From positions 1 to 25,736 of the forward strand of contig CAZNYS010000050.1 in the NCBI GenBank assembly GCA_964577305.1: 25,736 nt of DNA, written 5' to 3'. Both the position numbers and the translations under genes were made by a program. The first letter of the stretch is position 1. Every line of letters begins with the position of its first letter. The notes below the pieces were generated by a model that was given only the letters and a program-made list of their open reading frames with translations, made no database searches and was not told where the DNA came from. The DNA is from UBA9300 sp964577305 (GTDB lineage: Bacteria; Bacteroidota; Bacteroidia; Bacteroidales; VadinHA17). This document shows positions 1 through 8,284 of the stretch, one piece after another.

Positions 1-26
1 ATTAACAATTTATTAGTTGTGCAACA

Positions 27-97
27 GGCACCCTGGCGAAGGTGGGATCCGTGCCAAGCTACGGCGGACAAAGTAGAGGCGTAATGCTTTGCGCCTC
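27..97. repeat. Mosaic intergenic repeat, left copy
   Basis: Two modules are visible. Module A (31-55) begins CCCTGGCGAAGG and ends GGATCCGTGCC; it recurs at 25547-25571 with 24 of 25 bases identical. Module B (59-73, CTACGGCGGACAAAG) recurs in inverted orientation at 25532-25546 with one difference. GGCAC at 27-31 can pair with GTGCC at 51-55. A further hairpin follows, GAGGCG (76-81) with CGCCTC (92-97). GC content is well above the surrounding sequence. No reading frame is supported here. It lies downstream of the adenine deaminase stop, so the second hairpin might end that transcript, but no T-run follows on the minus strand. Confidence 0.6.
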
Positions 98-142
98 GAA
101 ACTTACTTTTAAACCTGGAGCCTGGAATCCTGACACTTTACC

Positions 143-177
143 CTAAACGCTGAACACTGAACTCTAAACCTGAAACT
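143..177. repeat. Degenerate 7-base tandem repeat
   Basis: Consecutive heptamers CTAAACG, CTGAACA, CTGAACT, CTAAACC and TGAAACT fill 143-177, and looser copies extend left to about 110. The array abuts the stop codon of adenine deaminase. A different heptamer array lies just upstream of the same gene at 1841-1875. Degenerate heptamer arrays are, as I recall, common between genes in Bacteroidota; no function is evident. Confidence 0.6.
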
Positions 178-1795
178 AAATATACAGTCCCACAAACTCA
201 AACTTATTCCCATCAAACAGCCCTTTGTCACTTATTTTAAGTTCCGGAATCACCAGTAATGCCATAAAGGAAAGAGTCATAAACGGCGACTTTAATTTAC
301 AACCCATATCCTGCACTAGATCAGTTAGTTTCTTGTATTTTTCTGCCATTGTTCCACATGGAACATCAGACATGATTCCTCCCACCTCCAGTTGTATTTC
401 GCTGCAATCTCCCTTATTACATACAACCAGACCTCCTTTCATATCCACGATCCTGTTTATGGCGGTACATATAGATAAATCATCTGCGCCCACGGCTATA
501 ATATTATGACTATCGTGGGCAACAGATGAGGCAAAGGCTCCACTTTTTAATCCAAAGCCCCTAATAAATGCCACAGCCGGATCCGAGTCTTTATACCTGT
601 CTTTTACAACTATTTTCAGTATATCTTTCCCTGTATCACATTTTAGCATACCGCCGGCTCCCGGAATTGTCCATTCATAAGTACCTGTTACAAGTTCACC
701 GTCAACTGCATCAATCACTCTTACTTTTCCCTTCTTTTGCCTTACGGCAATATCATCGCCATTTATAATGCCTGAATTAAAATTATTCACAGGCCTTACG
801 ACCGGTGATTCAAAGCTTACATTTTTGCCATCGTATACTTTTTTACCTTCTATCCATGTTTCTTCTACATTAAATTCTGCAGGGTTGTCTATTACAATAA
901 AGTCAGCCTTATCACCCTTACGCAGCATGCCTGCATCAAGCCCGTAGTGCTCTACAGGATTCACTATAGCGATTCGTAATATATCAAAGATATCATAACC
1001 CAGCGCAAGCAATCTTTTAACCAGCAGATTTATATGCCCCTTCTCCAGCATTTCCGGATGCAAGTCATCAGAACAAAGCATAAGTTTTTCCGGATTTTCA
1101 GCCAGGAGGCAATGCATACTATCAAGGCTTCTAGCTGCACTGCCTTCCCTTATTTGTATTTTCATTCCCATTTCAATTTTCTCTCTTGCCTCTTCCAGGC
1201 TAATGCTTTCATGATCAGTGCTTATTCCTGCCCTAATATATATCTCAAGCTTTTCCCCTCTCAATCCCGGGGCATGACCATCCACAGGCTTATTCATTTC
1301 TTTTGCTATTTTAATCTTCCTTATAACTTCCCTGTCATCATTTATTACTCCCGGAAAATTCATCATTTCCGATAAATATTTAACTTCATCTTTCGCAAGC
1401 AACTTCCTCAACTCTCTTATACCAATCTTAGCGCCACTTTCCTCAAAGCTTGTAGCAGGCACACATGACGGGGCGCCGAAAAAGAATTTCAATGGTACTT
1501 TTCTTCCGTTATCTATCATAAATTCCACTCCATCTGTACCTAAAACATTGGCAATTTCATGCGGATCACAAACCACCGCAACTGTTCCATGCTTTACTGC
1601 TGCTTCAGCGAACCGTGATGGTACCAACATTGAGCTTTCTATATGAATATGTGAGTCAATCAATCCAGCTACTATATATCTTTCCTCTGAATTGTTTTCT
1701 ATTACCACATCTTCAATAATGTTCTCTTTAATTTTTATACATCCTTTATATATTTCTTTCTTAAAAAGATCAATAATATATCCTGAAATTTTCAT
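176..1795 (-). CDS. ade: Adenine deaminase
   Basis: Predicted to deaminate adenine to hypoxanthine and ammonia in cytoplasmic purine salvage. The 539-residue product is near the family length of 540-580. It is an amidohydrolase with a metal-binding HxH in DSHIHIESS (His49 and His51), a second-shell GHAPGL motif (His174), STDHES (Asp194, His195) and CSDDLHPEMLEKGH around 241-254, followed by the C-terminal adenine deaminase domain. Assignment over other amidohydrolases rests on the HIHIESSMLVPS motif and the SDDLHP segment. It is the last gene of the minus-strand series, 94 bases after mnmG. The gap holds a parS-like palindrome and a heptamer array, so it may be transcribed separately, although I found no clear -7 box. 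A second parS-like site lies inside its 3' part. Confidence 0.95.
   Translation of the reverse strand: MKISGYIIDLFKKEIYKGCIKIKENIIEDVVIENNSEERYIVAGLIDSHIHIESSMLVPSRFAEAAVKHGTVAVVCDPHEIANVLGTDGVEFMIDNGRKVPLKFFFGAPSCVPATSFEESGAKIGIRELRKLLAKDEVKYLSEMMNFPGVINDDREVIRKIKIAKEMNKPVDGHAPGLRGEKLEIYIRAGISTDHESISLEEAREKIEMGMKIQIREGSAARSLDSMHCLLAENPEKLMLCSDDLHPEMLEKGHINLLVKRLLALGYDIFDILRIAIVNPVEHYGLDAGMLRKGDKADFIVIDNPAEFNVEETWIEGKKVYDGKNVSFESPVVRPVNNFNSGIINGDDIAVRQKKGKVRVIDAVDGELVTGTYEWTIPGAGGMLKCDTGKDILKIVVKDRYKDSDPAVAFIRGFGLKSGAFASSVAHDSHNIIAVGADDLSICTAINRIVDMKGGLVVCNKGDCSEIQLEVGGIMSDVPCGTMAEKYKKLTDLVQDMGCKLKSPFMTLSFMALLVIPELKISDKGLFDGNKFEFVGLYI
350..365. promoter_or_regulatory. parS-like ParB-binding site, intragenic
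   Basis: TGTTCCACATGGAACA matches the widespread parS consensus TGTTnCACGTGnAACA at every specified position except one central base (A for G). It is a near-perfect palindrome inside the 3' part of adenine deaminase. parS sites frequently fall within genes. A partner site lies at 1813-1828. ParB binding is inferred from sequence alone. Confidence 0.6.
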
Positions 1796-1812
1796 TTTTG
1801 ATTTTTTAAAAA

Positions 1813-1828
1813 AGTTCCACGTGGAACA
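1813..1828. promoter_or_regulatory. parS-like ParB-binding site, intergenic
   Basis: AGTTCCACGTGGAACA contains the perfect 14-base palindrome GTTCCACGTGGAAC (1814-1827) and matches the parS consensus TGTTnCACGTGnAACA except at the first base. It lies between mnmG and adenine deaminase, 18 bases upstream of the latter's start. mnmG (gidA) is a classic origin neighbour in many bacteria and parS sites cluster near origins, which agrees with this reading. An E-box-like transcription factor operator is the alternative. Confidence 0.7.
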
Positions 1829-1836
1829 TTATGAAC

Positions 1837-1882
1837 AATTAGTTATGAATTATGAGTTATGAGTTATGAATTATAACTAATT
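1837..1882. repeat. Heptamer array inside a 10-base inverted repeat
   Basis: AATTAGTTAT (1837-1846) and its exact reverse complement ATAACTAATT (1873-1882) flank heptamers AGTTATG, AATTATG, AGTTATG, AGTTATG, AATTATA beginning at 1841. With one bulged G the arms extend to 14 pairs. The element lies immediately after the mnmG stop, so it could form an AT-rich hairpin at the 3' end of that transcript. It has no GC-rich stem, so it is not a typical intrinsic terminator. Confidence 0.55.
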
Positions 1883-1889
1883 CTTTACT

Positions 1890-3764
1890 TCATTTCCCAA
1901 GGTATAATAACAGCACGCTTATATCTGCAGGGGATACACCGCTTATCCTGCTTGCCATGCCTATGGTTTCCGGACGTATTCTTGAGAGCTTCTGTCGTCC
2001 TTCAGTAGATATTGATTTTAATTCCTCAAAATCTATATCATCAGGTATTTTCAGCTCATTCATTCTTTTTATTTTCTCAGCAACACCCTTTTCTCTCTCA
2101 ATATATCCCTGGTACTTAATCTGTATTTCTGTAGATTCTATTATTTCAGATACTCTGTTACCAAATCCTTTTACAATCTCTTTTCCTCTTTCTGATCGCT
2201 TTATAAGCTCTTCCAGTTTTACCTGTGGCCTTAAAATAAGTTTCTCCAGTTTTTGTGATTCCTTTATTGTATTTGTTCCACAACTTTTCAAATAATCATT
2301 TATATCTTCAGGCCTGTATTTCTCCTTTTTAACAAAATCAAGTATTTTATTCACATTCTCTCTTTTCTTATTCAGCCTATCAATTCTTTCTTTTTCCGCC
2401 AGCCCAAGCTTAAATCCTTTATCCGTCAACCTTTCATCCGCATTATCCTGTCTTAATAATATCCTGTATTCAGCCCTGCTTGTAAACATTCTGTATGGTT
2501 CATTAACTCCTTTTGTTACCAGGTCATCAATTAGTACACCTATATATGATTCATCTCTTTTCATTATAAATTCTTTCTCTCCACGTATTTTTAATACTGC
2601 ATTAATGCCAGCAACCAGTCCCTGTGCTCCTGCTTCTTCATATCCCGTTGTCCCGTTTATCTGCCCTGCAAAATATAGTCCTTTGATTCTTTTCGTTTCC
2701 AGGCTTGCTTTTAACTGTGTAGGCTGGAAATAGTCATATTCTATTGCATATCCGGGCCGGTGTATTACTACATTTTCCAGTCCTTTTATTTTTCGCATTG
2801 CCTTCAACTGATGTTCAAGAGGCAAACTTGATGCATATCCATTTATATAATATTCATTGGTTTCCCATCCTTCTGGTTCAATGAACAGCTGGTGTTTTTC
2901 TTTTTCACTAAACGTTACAATTTTATCCTCTATACTTGGACAATATCTTGGTCCTATACCTTTTATCCTTCCCTGGAATAATGGACTGTGCTTTATCCCT
3001 TTTGCCAGTTCATCGTGAACCTCTTGGTTCGTATGTACAATATAGCAGCTTCTTGGATCCTTAATAACTATATTATCATTCATGAAAGAAAACGAACGTC
3101 CTTCATTCTCACTTTCCTGCTCAATCATTTCAGAAAAATCTATACTTCTGCCATCAATCCTTGCACTGGTTCCTGTCTTCATCCTTTCAACCTTAAACCC
3201 AATTGTTCGCAGTTGTTCACTTATTCCCTTTGCTGCTTCATCTCCAGATCTTCCTCCTTCTACTGTATTATATCCTACATGCATTAGCCCGTTCATGAAT
3301 GTACCCCCCGATAATATAACAGCCTTAGCCTTGAATTTTATTCCAAAGCTTGTAATAACACCTTTAGCTTCGCCCCCTTCTATAATTAGTTCCTTTGCCA
3401 TCTCCTGCCATATATGTAGTTTCTGAACCTTTTCCAATCTCCTTCTCCATACCTTTGAAAATAGCATCCTGTCGGACTGTGCCCTCGGACTCCACATCGC
3501 TGGTCCCTTTGACCTGTTCAATAACCTGTATTGTATCATGCTTTCATCAGTAACAAGTCCTGAAAGTCCTCCTAAAGCATCTATTTCCCTAATAATCTGA
3601 CCCTTAGCGACACCTCCCATAGCAGGATTACATGACATTTGCGCTAACTTGGTCATATCCATTGTTATAAGTACTGTATTCATTCCCATTTTTGCCGCAG
3701 CATTAGCTGCTTCACAACCTGCATGACCACCACCAACTACTATAATATCGTATGTAAATTCCAT
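1890..3764 (-). CDS. mnmG: tRNA uridine-5-carboxymethylaminomethyl synthesis enzyme MnmG
   Basis: FAD-binding subunit that, with MnmE, installs the carboxymethylaminomethyl group at wobble U34 of certain tRNAs. The 624 residues match the usual full length (about 620-630). Visible motifs are the N-terminal dinucleotide-binding VVGGGHAGCEAA, then CNPAMGGVAKG, GTSARIDGRSIDF, PRYCPSIEDKI and GLYFAGQINGTTGYEEAGAQG, followed by the helical C-terminal domain that contacts MnmE and tRNA. It starts one base after the ybeY stop, so the two are probably translated from one mRNA. No defect is seen. A parS-like site and a heptamer array follow it. Confidence 0.97.
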   Translation of the reverse strand: MEFTYDIIVVGGGHAGCEAANAAAKMGMNTVLITMDMTKLAQMSCNPAMGGVAKGQIIREIDALGGLSGLVTDESMIQYRLLNRSKGPAMWSPRAQSDRMLFSKVWRRRLEKVQKLHIWQEMAKELIIEGGEAKGVITSFGIKFKAKAVILSGGTFMNGLMHVGYNTVEGGRSGDEAAKGISEQLRTIGFKVERMKTGTSARIDGRSIDFSEMIEQESENEGRSFSFMNDNIVIKDPRSCYIVHTNQEVHDELAKGIKHSPLFQGRIKGIGPRYCPSIEDKIVTFSEKEKHQLFIEPEGWETNEYYINGYASSLPLEHQLKAMRKIKGLENVVIHRPGYAIEYDYFQPTQLKASLETKRIKGLYFAGQINGTTGYEEAGAQGLVAGINAVLKIRGEKEFIMKRDESYIGVLIDDLVTKGVNEPYRMFTSRAEYRILLRQDNADERLTDKGFKLGLAEKERIDRLNKKRENVNKILDFVKKEKYRPEDINDYLKSCGTNTIKESQKLEKLILRPQVKLEELIKRSERGKEIVKGFGNRVSEIIESTEIQIKYQGYIEREKGVAEKIKRMNELKIPDDIDFEELKSISTEGRQKLSRIRPETIGMASRISGVSPADISVLLLYLGK

Positions 3765-3765
3765 C

Positions 3766-4197
3766 TTATTTATTTAAAAATTCATCCAGGTATATATCTT
3801 CCATATTCTTCATTTTCCTTTTCTCAATATCACTTTTATCATCGTACCCTATTATATGCAACACACCATGCACCATTACTCTCAATACTTCATTCAATAT
3901 AGTATTTTTATATTGCTCGGCATTTTTTCTTATAGTATCTATACTAAGATATATTTCTCCGCTTATTACATCTCCCTTTTTATAATCAAACGCGATAACA
4001 TCTGTATTATAATTATGTTGAAGAAATTCCATGTTTATTTCTCTTATAGACTTGTCGCTGGCAAAAATAAAAGAAAGGTCACCTGGTTCCTTTTCTTCAA
4101 ACCTGATAACCTGTACAATCCAATCTTTTATATCTTTTGTTTTTCTCAGCCTGAATTTTACATCTTTATAGTAAATTTTTGGCATCAATAGTTTCAA
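3766..4197 (-). CDS. ybeY: Endoribonuclease YbeY, 16S rRNA maturation factor
   Basis: Predicted metal-dependent RNase needed for 16S rRNA 3' end maturation and ribosome quality control. The 143-residue product carries the family signature as HGVLHIIGYDD: His110 and His114 are kept, while the third metal ligand, His in most bacteria, is Asp120. Asp at this place is familiar in Bacteroidota members, so it is probably a lineage variant and not a loss of activity. The central SFIFASDKSIREINMEFL and NTDVIAFDY segments also fit the family. The start overlaps the end of the upstream ATPase gene by 32 bases; Met5 at 4185 is an alternative start giving a smaller overlap. mnmG follows after one base. 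Confidence 0.93.
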   Translation of the reverse strand: MKLLMPKIYYKDVKFRLRKTKDIKDWIVQVIRFEEKEPGDLSFIFASDKSIREINMEFLQHNYNTDVIAFDYKKGDVISGEIYLSIDTIRKNAEQYKNTILNEVLRVMVHGVLHIIGYDDKSDIEKRKMKNMEDIYLDEFLNK

Positions 4198-4588
4198 GTT
4201 TAAATTTCATTATTACCTCGTTACCTATTTCATTGAATCCTATATCATCTGCGAGGTTTTTCATAAGAAATACTCCCCTTCCTCTTAAATTTTCAATATT
4301 CTCAGGGGACGTCGGATCAGGAACACAATCAGGATTAAATCCTATTCCCTGGTCTCTTACTTTTACTATAAAATCTTTTTCCCTGTATTCAAAGCTTATA
4401 CAAACATCCTTATTATTATCATATTGATTACCATGTACTATTGCGTTATTTACAGCCTCCATTGTAGCAACGAGAATCCTCCCGTATTCATCCTTATTTA
4501 TTCCCAGCTTAATCATAATTTCATCGACTTTGCCCTCAATTATGGGCAAATTATTCATATTTGAACCAATATTTAGCTTCATAATCAT
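4166..4588 (-). CDS. RsbW/SpoIIAB-like GHKL ATPase (anti-sigma kinase-like)
   Basis: A 140-residue stand-alone GHKL ATP-binding domain of the anti-sigma-factor serine kinase type. The N-box is MEAVNNAIVHGN (Glu44, Asn48, His52), the G1 box is DQGIGFN (Asp79, Gly81, Gly83), and the G2 box is RGRGVFLMKNL (Gly103, Gly105). In Firmicutes such proteins bind a sigma factor and phosphorylate an anti-anti-sigma partner; whether this one does so is unknown. No sigma factor or STAS-domain antagonist lies beside it. It overlaps ybeY and follows the EnvC-like gene by 52 bases, so it appears co-transcribed with envelope and RNA-processing genes. Met3 at 4582 is an alternative start. Confidence 0.85.
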   Translation of the reverse strand: MIMKLNIGSNMNNLPIIEGKVDEIMIKLGINKDEYGRILVATMEAVNNAIVHGNQYDNNKDVCISFEYREKDFIVKVRDQGIGFNPDCVPDPTSPENIENLRGRGVFLMKNLADDIGFNEIGNEVIMKFKLETIDAKNLL

Positions 4589-4640
4589 TTCAAAATCCTA
4601 TCTTCGTTTATACTTTTCTTTTCTAAAATTGTTTCAATAA

Positions 4641-5816
4641 TTATCTCTTTTTTGCCAACCAATCCTCAGGATTCTGCCTTTCTTTTTCCTCGTATACCAT
4701 AAACTTTATTATGCTTTTCTCTCCTCCTTCAAAATATACATCTCCGATATATTCCTTTGCATCCACCTCATCTCCGGGCTTAACCTTAACATTTACAAGG
4801 TTCTGGTATACTGTCAGGTACTTCCCATGCCTTATTATCACTGCCATATTCCCACCTGTTATTCCAAAAACACTCATCACCTTACCCTTAAAAACCGTTC
4901 TTGCTATCTCCTTTGTACCGCTTGTTATCTCAACGCCAATATTATTAATTTCTGCTCCCTTTATTACAGGATGGTCATGAATTCCGAACTGTGATGTTAT
5001 AATTCCTCTTTCTACAGGCCAAGGAAGTCTTCCTTTGTTCTTTGAAAAATCTTCTCCTACTATCCTGTCTTCAGGTGTCAGTGCATTCATTGCATTCCTT
5101 GTGCTTTCATTCTCGATAATTCTTTCAATTTCTTTCTCTATCTCTTCTGCTATACGTCTTTTTTTCTCCAGCTCCTGCCTTAGTTGCCTTTCTTTTTTGC
5201 CCAAACTGTTTATAACATTTCTCTGCTTCCTTTGTTCTACTGTCAAACTATTCTTTTGTTTTTCTTCTTTCTTTTTTAACTCAGATATTTCTATCAGGTC
5301 CTTTTCCAGTTTTTCTCTATTTTCCTCTACTTCATTCTTTAATTCCAGAATAATTTCAGCTTCTCTTCTCCTGTATTTGGCAACCTGTTGCAGGTATTTC
5401 ATTCTTTTGTATCCCTGGTTTATATCTTTCGAAGCTAATATATATGCCAGTTCCGGATTTCCTTTGCTTACCTTTTGTGCATTTATTATTGCCTTTTCGT
5501 ACTCCCTTATCAGTATATCAATATCATCTTCCATCATCTCAACAGCAAGCTTGTTTAATTCCATTCTGTCCTCCAGCAATTTCTGTTCCTCCAATAACCC
5601 TTTGATCACATTCTCCCTTAAATTAAGCTTACGCCTTATCATATTTAATTCATTCATGCTCTCTGATTTTTCTTCTGATGTTTTCTGTAACATGTTATCG
5701 AGGTACTCAATGTCTTTTAAAGCTTCATTCCTCTGTTGCTCCAGCTCTGCTCTTGTTTGCCCTGCAACATTTAAAGATGCTATAAGAAAAATCAATATAA
5801 TAATGCTACCCCTCAT
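4641..5816 (-). CDS. EnvC-like murein hydrolase activator (degenerate M23/LytM domain)
   Basis: The 391-residue protein has an N-terminal signal peptide (about residues 1-19), a long charged coiled coil (about 20-235) and a C-terminal LytM/M23 fold (about 265-388). The zinc ligands of active M23 endopeptidases are missing: the usual HxGxD segment reads NNIGVEI and the usual HLHF segment reads IIKFMVY. Signal peptide, coiled coil and dead LytM domain together match EnvC, which activates cell-wall amidases at division sites in Proteobacteria. The amidase partner is not in this window. Its start overlaps the stop of the DUF4292 gene by four bases (ATGA), pointing to translational coupling. Confidence 0.88.
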   Translation of the reverse strand: MRGSIIILIFLIASLNVAGQTRAELEQQRNEALKDIEYLDNMLQKTSEEKSESMNELNMIRRKLNLRENVIKGLLEEQKLLEDRMELNKLAVEMMEDDIDILIREYEKAIINAQKVSKGNPELAYILASKDINQGYKRMKYLQQVAKYRRREAEIILELKNEVEENREKLEKDLIEISELKKKEEKQKNSLTVEQRKQRNVINSLGKKERQLRQELEKKRRIAEEIEKEIERIIENESTRNAMNALTPEDRIVGEDFSKNKGRLPWPVERGIITSQFGIHDHPVIKGAEINNIGVEITSGTKEIARTVFKGKVMSVFGITGGNMAVIIRHGKYLTVYQNLVNVKVKPGDEVDAKEYIGDVYFEGGEKSIIKFMVYEEKERQNPEDWLAKKR

Positions 5817-6583
5817 TTAAGCAACCTTAGTTTATAATCACTTCCTACTCTAAATATAATATTGCTACTTTCACTTCGTTTCAGGTTTTGCATCTCAATG
5901 TTTATTACTGTTTCTTCACCATTAAGATGCCAGCTTATTTCTCCAGGATATAATAATCCATCCTCAGACCTGAATTCATCGAATGTGCCTCTAATCTTTT
6001 CTCCTTCATATCCAATTGTTCCCTCTATTGCTTTAATTTTATTTATATTACAATCAATAGTATATACAATTGTCCTTCCCGGGACATTTTCTTGCATTTT
6101 CACCAATCCTTCTTCGCACCTTAATCTTCCTTTTCTTTTATCTATATTACCAATGTCCCCAAAAAACAAATCAATAAATTCAAATTTTATCCCATACTTC
6201 TTTCCCAGCTCTTCTGTACGTCCCAGGTAATATATTTTATTTATTTTATCACTTATTTTTACTGTATCTTTCTCTATAAGTACTCTTGCAGCTTCAATAC
6301 CTGCAAATGTCCTTATACTTATCAGTATGCTATCACTTCCATTATATTTTAAGTTTGCCCTGAACCTTCTTCTTTCTCCTTCCTGTTCATAATTAATTAT
6401 TATCTTATTTATTGCCAGTGGCCCTGCAATAATATTATTTAATGTCACCCTTTCAACAATCTTTTCAGCATTTATTTCAACAGTACCTGATGCCGTCCCT
6501 GTTTCATACAACCTTAAGCTACGGCATGATGAAACCGTTATCACAATAATTATAATTATTATATTTAATTTTCCTCTATACAT
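5813..6583 (-). CDS. DUF4292 lipoprotein
   Basis: A 256-residue lipoprotein with a hydrophobic N-terminus and a lipobox ending in VSSC (Cys20), so it is probably anchored in the periplasm-facing membrane. The body is beta-rich and resembles the DUF4292 family, which is believed to have a LolA/LolB-like lipid-binding fold; function is not established. It overlaps the TPR gene by 19 bases upstream and the EnvC-like gene by four bases downstream, so the three are tightly coupled. As far as I recall this TPR-DUF4292-M23 trio is conserved in Bacteroidota, which suggests a shared envelope role. That role is inference. Confidence 0.85.
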   Translation of the reverse strand: MYRGKLNIIIIIIVITVSSCRSLRLYETGTASGTVEINAEKIVERVTLNNIIAGPLAINKIIINYEQEGERRRFRANLKYNGSDSILISIRTFAGIEAARVLIEKDTVKISDKINKIYYLGRTEELGKKYGIKFEFIDLFFGDIGNIDKRKGRLRCEEGLVKMQENVPGRTIVYTIDCNINKIKAIEGTIGYEGEKIRGTFDEFRSEDGLLYPGEISWHLNGEETVINIEMQNLKRSESSNIIFRVGSDYKLRLLK

Positions 6584-8277
6584 TTCCTTATTTCCTCTAT
6601 TAAATATGTCTTCTTTTCATCAATTCTTAATGCAGTCTGCCACAAAACAATAGCTTCCTCACATTTTCCTATTGCTTTTTTAATAAACCCGTAATGCTCA
6701 ATTAATTCTCCATCTTCAATATTTCCTGATTCAAATATTCTAATCATTACTCTTTCCGATTCACGGTATTTACCTCTTTTGTAAAGAACCCATGCATATG
6801 TATCCAGATATGTTATATTTTCTTCAACACTTAAACATTTCTCAATCATATCCTGTGCTTCCTTTAGTCTTATTTCTTTTTCCGCCAGATAATATGCATA
6901 ATTATTCAGTACAAGCGGGTTCTCTGGTTCTATCTCAAGGACTCTGTCAAATTTTTCCGATGCTTCCTTTATATCACCCTGTCTGTATGCTATTTCAGCT
7001 TCCATCGATAATATCTGAACAAGGTATTGTTCTTCATTATTAACCAGTATCCTAACCTTTCTTAATTCCTCCCAGGCTTCGTCATATTTGCTATTTTCTA
7101 TTAGGCCGTACGCATATAATATTTTAGGTAAAGGGGCTTTATTAAATAACTTAGCCGCTCTTTCTGCATATGTATATAATTTATCAATATCATTACTTTC
7201 ATTCAACTTTAATAACAGCTTTTCCCATACAAAATATTGCTCTTCATGCTTAGCTATATAATCGGTAAGTGTTCTTATTTCGAGTTCCGTATTACCTACT
7301 GTTTCATATATCTCCGCCATAATAAGTACTATTGTTGGATCCTCCTTATTATTTCCTATTAAATTTTTAGCTAATTCAACTATTTTATCCTGATAATTAT
7401 TAATTAATAAACTATCCTGCAGTATCCTTGCTATCAATTCTATTTTATCTTCTTTAGCTGTATTTTCACTTAAAATTATCTTGTTTGTTCTTTCAATTAA
7501 CTTCTCATACTGCTTATTCTTTAGCAAAAAATCAATGTATGAAAAATCCAACGCCAGGTCATTTGGTTCCTCCTCCATAATTTCATCATAAAGTTTTTCT
7601 GCCTTCTCTTTCTCATCCATTTCATCATATAGCTCTGCCAGTATACCCTTCATCCTCAGATTCTCAGGGTTTTTTTCCAGCTCGCTCTTTATTACTTCCT
7701 CGGTTTCCCCATATTTACCAAGTCTGAGTTTTACGTTTATCAGTGCCAGCAATATTTGTTCATTCCCTTGATATTTGCTATTAAAATCCTCAAATAATTT
7801 TTCTGCCTTTTCGTCCATTCCTGTCTGCATATATATATTTCCCAGCCTGAACTTTTCATTTTCGTTCCCCGGTTCCAATTCAACAGCTTTTTCCAGCCAT
7901 ACTGCAGCAGAATCAAGCTTTGATTGTTGAATATAAATATTTGCCATATTCATCATGTACCAGTTGTTCTTCTTGTCGATCATAGCAGCGCGATTACCAT
8001 ATTTCAAAGCATTTTCATAGTCTCTTCGCAAAGCCGCTATCTGGCTTATTTGATAATTTGCTGCATCGCTTTCGGGATTCATTTCTATTGCATCTTCGAA
8101 TTTATCTATAGCTTCCCCAAAATTACCTTTCATTTTCTGTTTTATCCCTTCAACGTAAGTCAGATCATACAATGTATAATCAATATTTCTCTGAATTGTT
8201 TGCTCGTCTGTCTCTGTTACTTTCCTGCTAACAGAGCAGCTAACAGTGATACAAGCAATCAGAAAATATAATGCCAA
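6565..8277 (-). CDS. TPR-repeat lipoprotein
   Basis: The product has a lipoprotein signal (ALYFLIACITVSC) followed by an almost continuous array of tetratricopeptide repeats, for example units containing NPESDAANYQISQIAALRRD and ENPLVLNNYAYYLAEKE. It is probably a scaffold exposed to the periplasm. The frame is open up to an ATG at 8370, but using it would place 31 residues before the signal peptide and overlap dut by 86 bases. I prefer the TTG at 8277, eight bases after the dut stop, which places the signal at the N-terminus. That start lacks a basic n-region; GTG at 8313, TTG at 8307 and ATG at 8352 remain possible. It overlaps the DUF4292 gene by 19 bases. Confidence 0.85.
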   Translation of the reverse strand: MALYFLIACITVSCSVSRKVTETDEQTIQRNIDYTLYDLTYVEGIKQKMKGNFGEAIDKFEDAIEMNPESDAANYQISQIAALRRDYENALKYGNRAAMIDKKNNWYMMNMANIYIQQSKLDSAAVWLEKAVELEPGNENEKFRLGNIYMQTGMDEKAEKLFEDFNSKYQGNEQILLALINVKLRLGKYGETEEVIKSELEKNPENLRMKGILAELYDEMDEKEKAEKLYDEIMEEEPNDLALDFSYIDFLLKNKQYEKLIERTNKIILSENTAKEDKIELIARILQDSLLINNYQDKIVELAKNLIGNNKEDPTIVLIMAEIYETVGNTELEIRTLTDYIAKHEEQYFVWEKLLLKLNESNDIDKLYTYAERAAKLFNKAPLPKILYAYGLIENSKYDEAWEELRKVRILVNNEEQYLVQILSMEAEIAYRQGDIKEASEKFDRVLEIEPENPLVLNNYAYYLAEKEIRLKEAQDMIEKCLSVEENITYLDTYAWVLYKRGKYRESERVMIRIFESGNIEDGELIEHYGFIKKAIGKCEEAIVLWQTALRIDEKKTYLIEEIRKCIEEN

Positions 8278-8284
8278 CCGATAA

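Noticed and set aside
5035..5820. 261-residue plus-strand open frame rich in Ser, Phe and Ile
   Set aside because: It lies antisense to the EnvC-like coiled coil; Lys/Glu-rich coding sequence read backwards gives Ser/Phe-rich frames. The minus-strand gene has clear domains.
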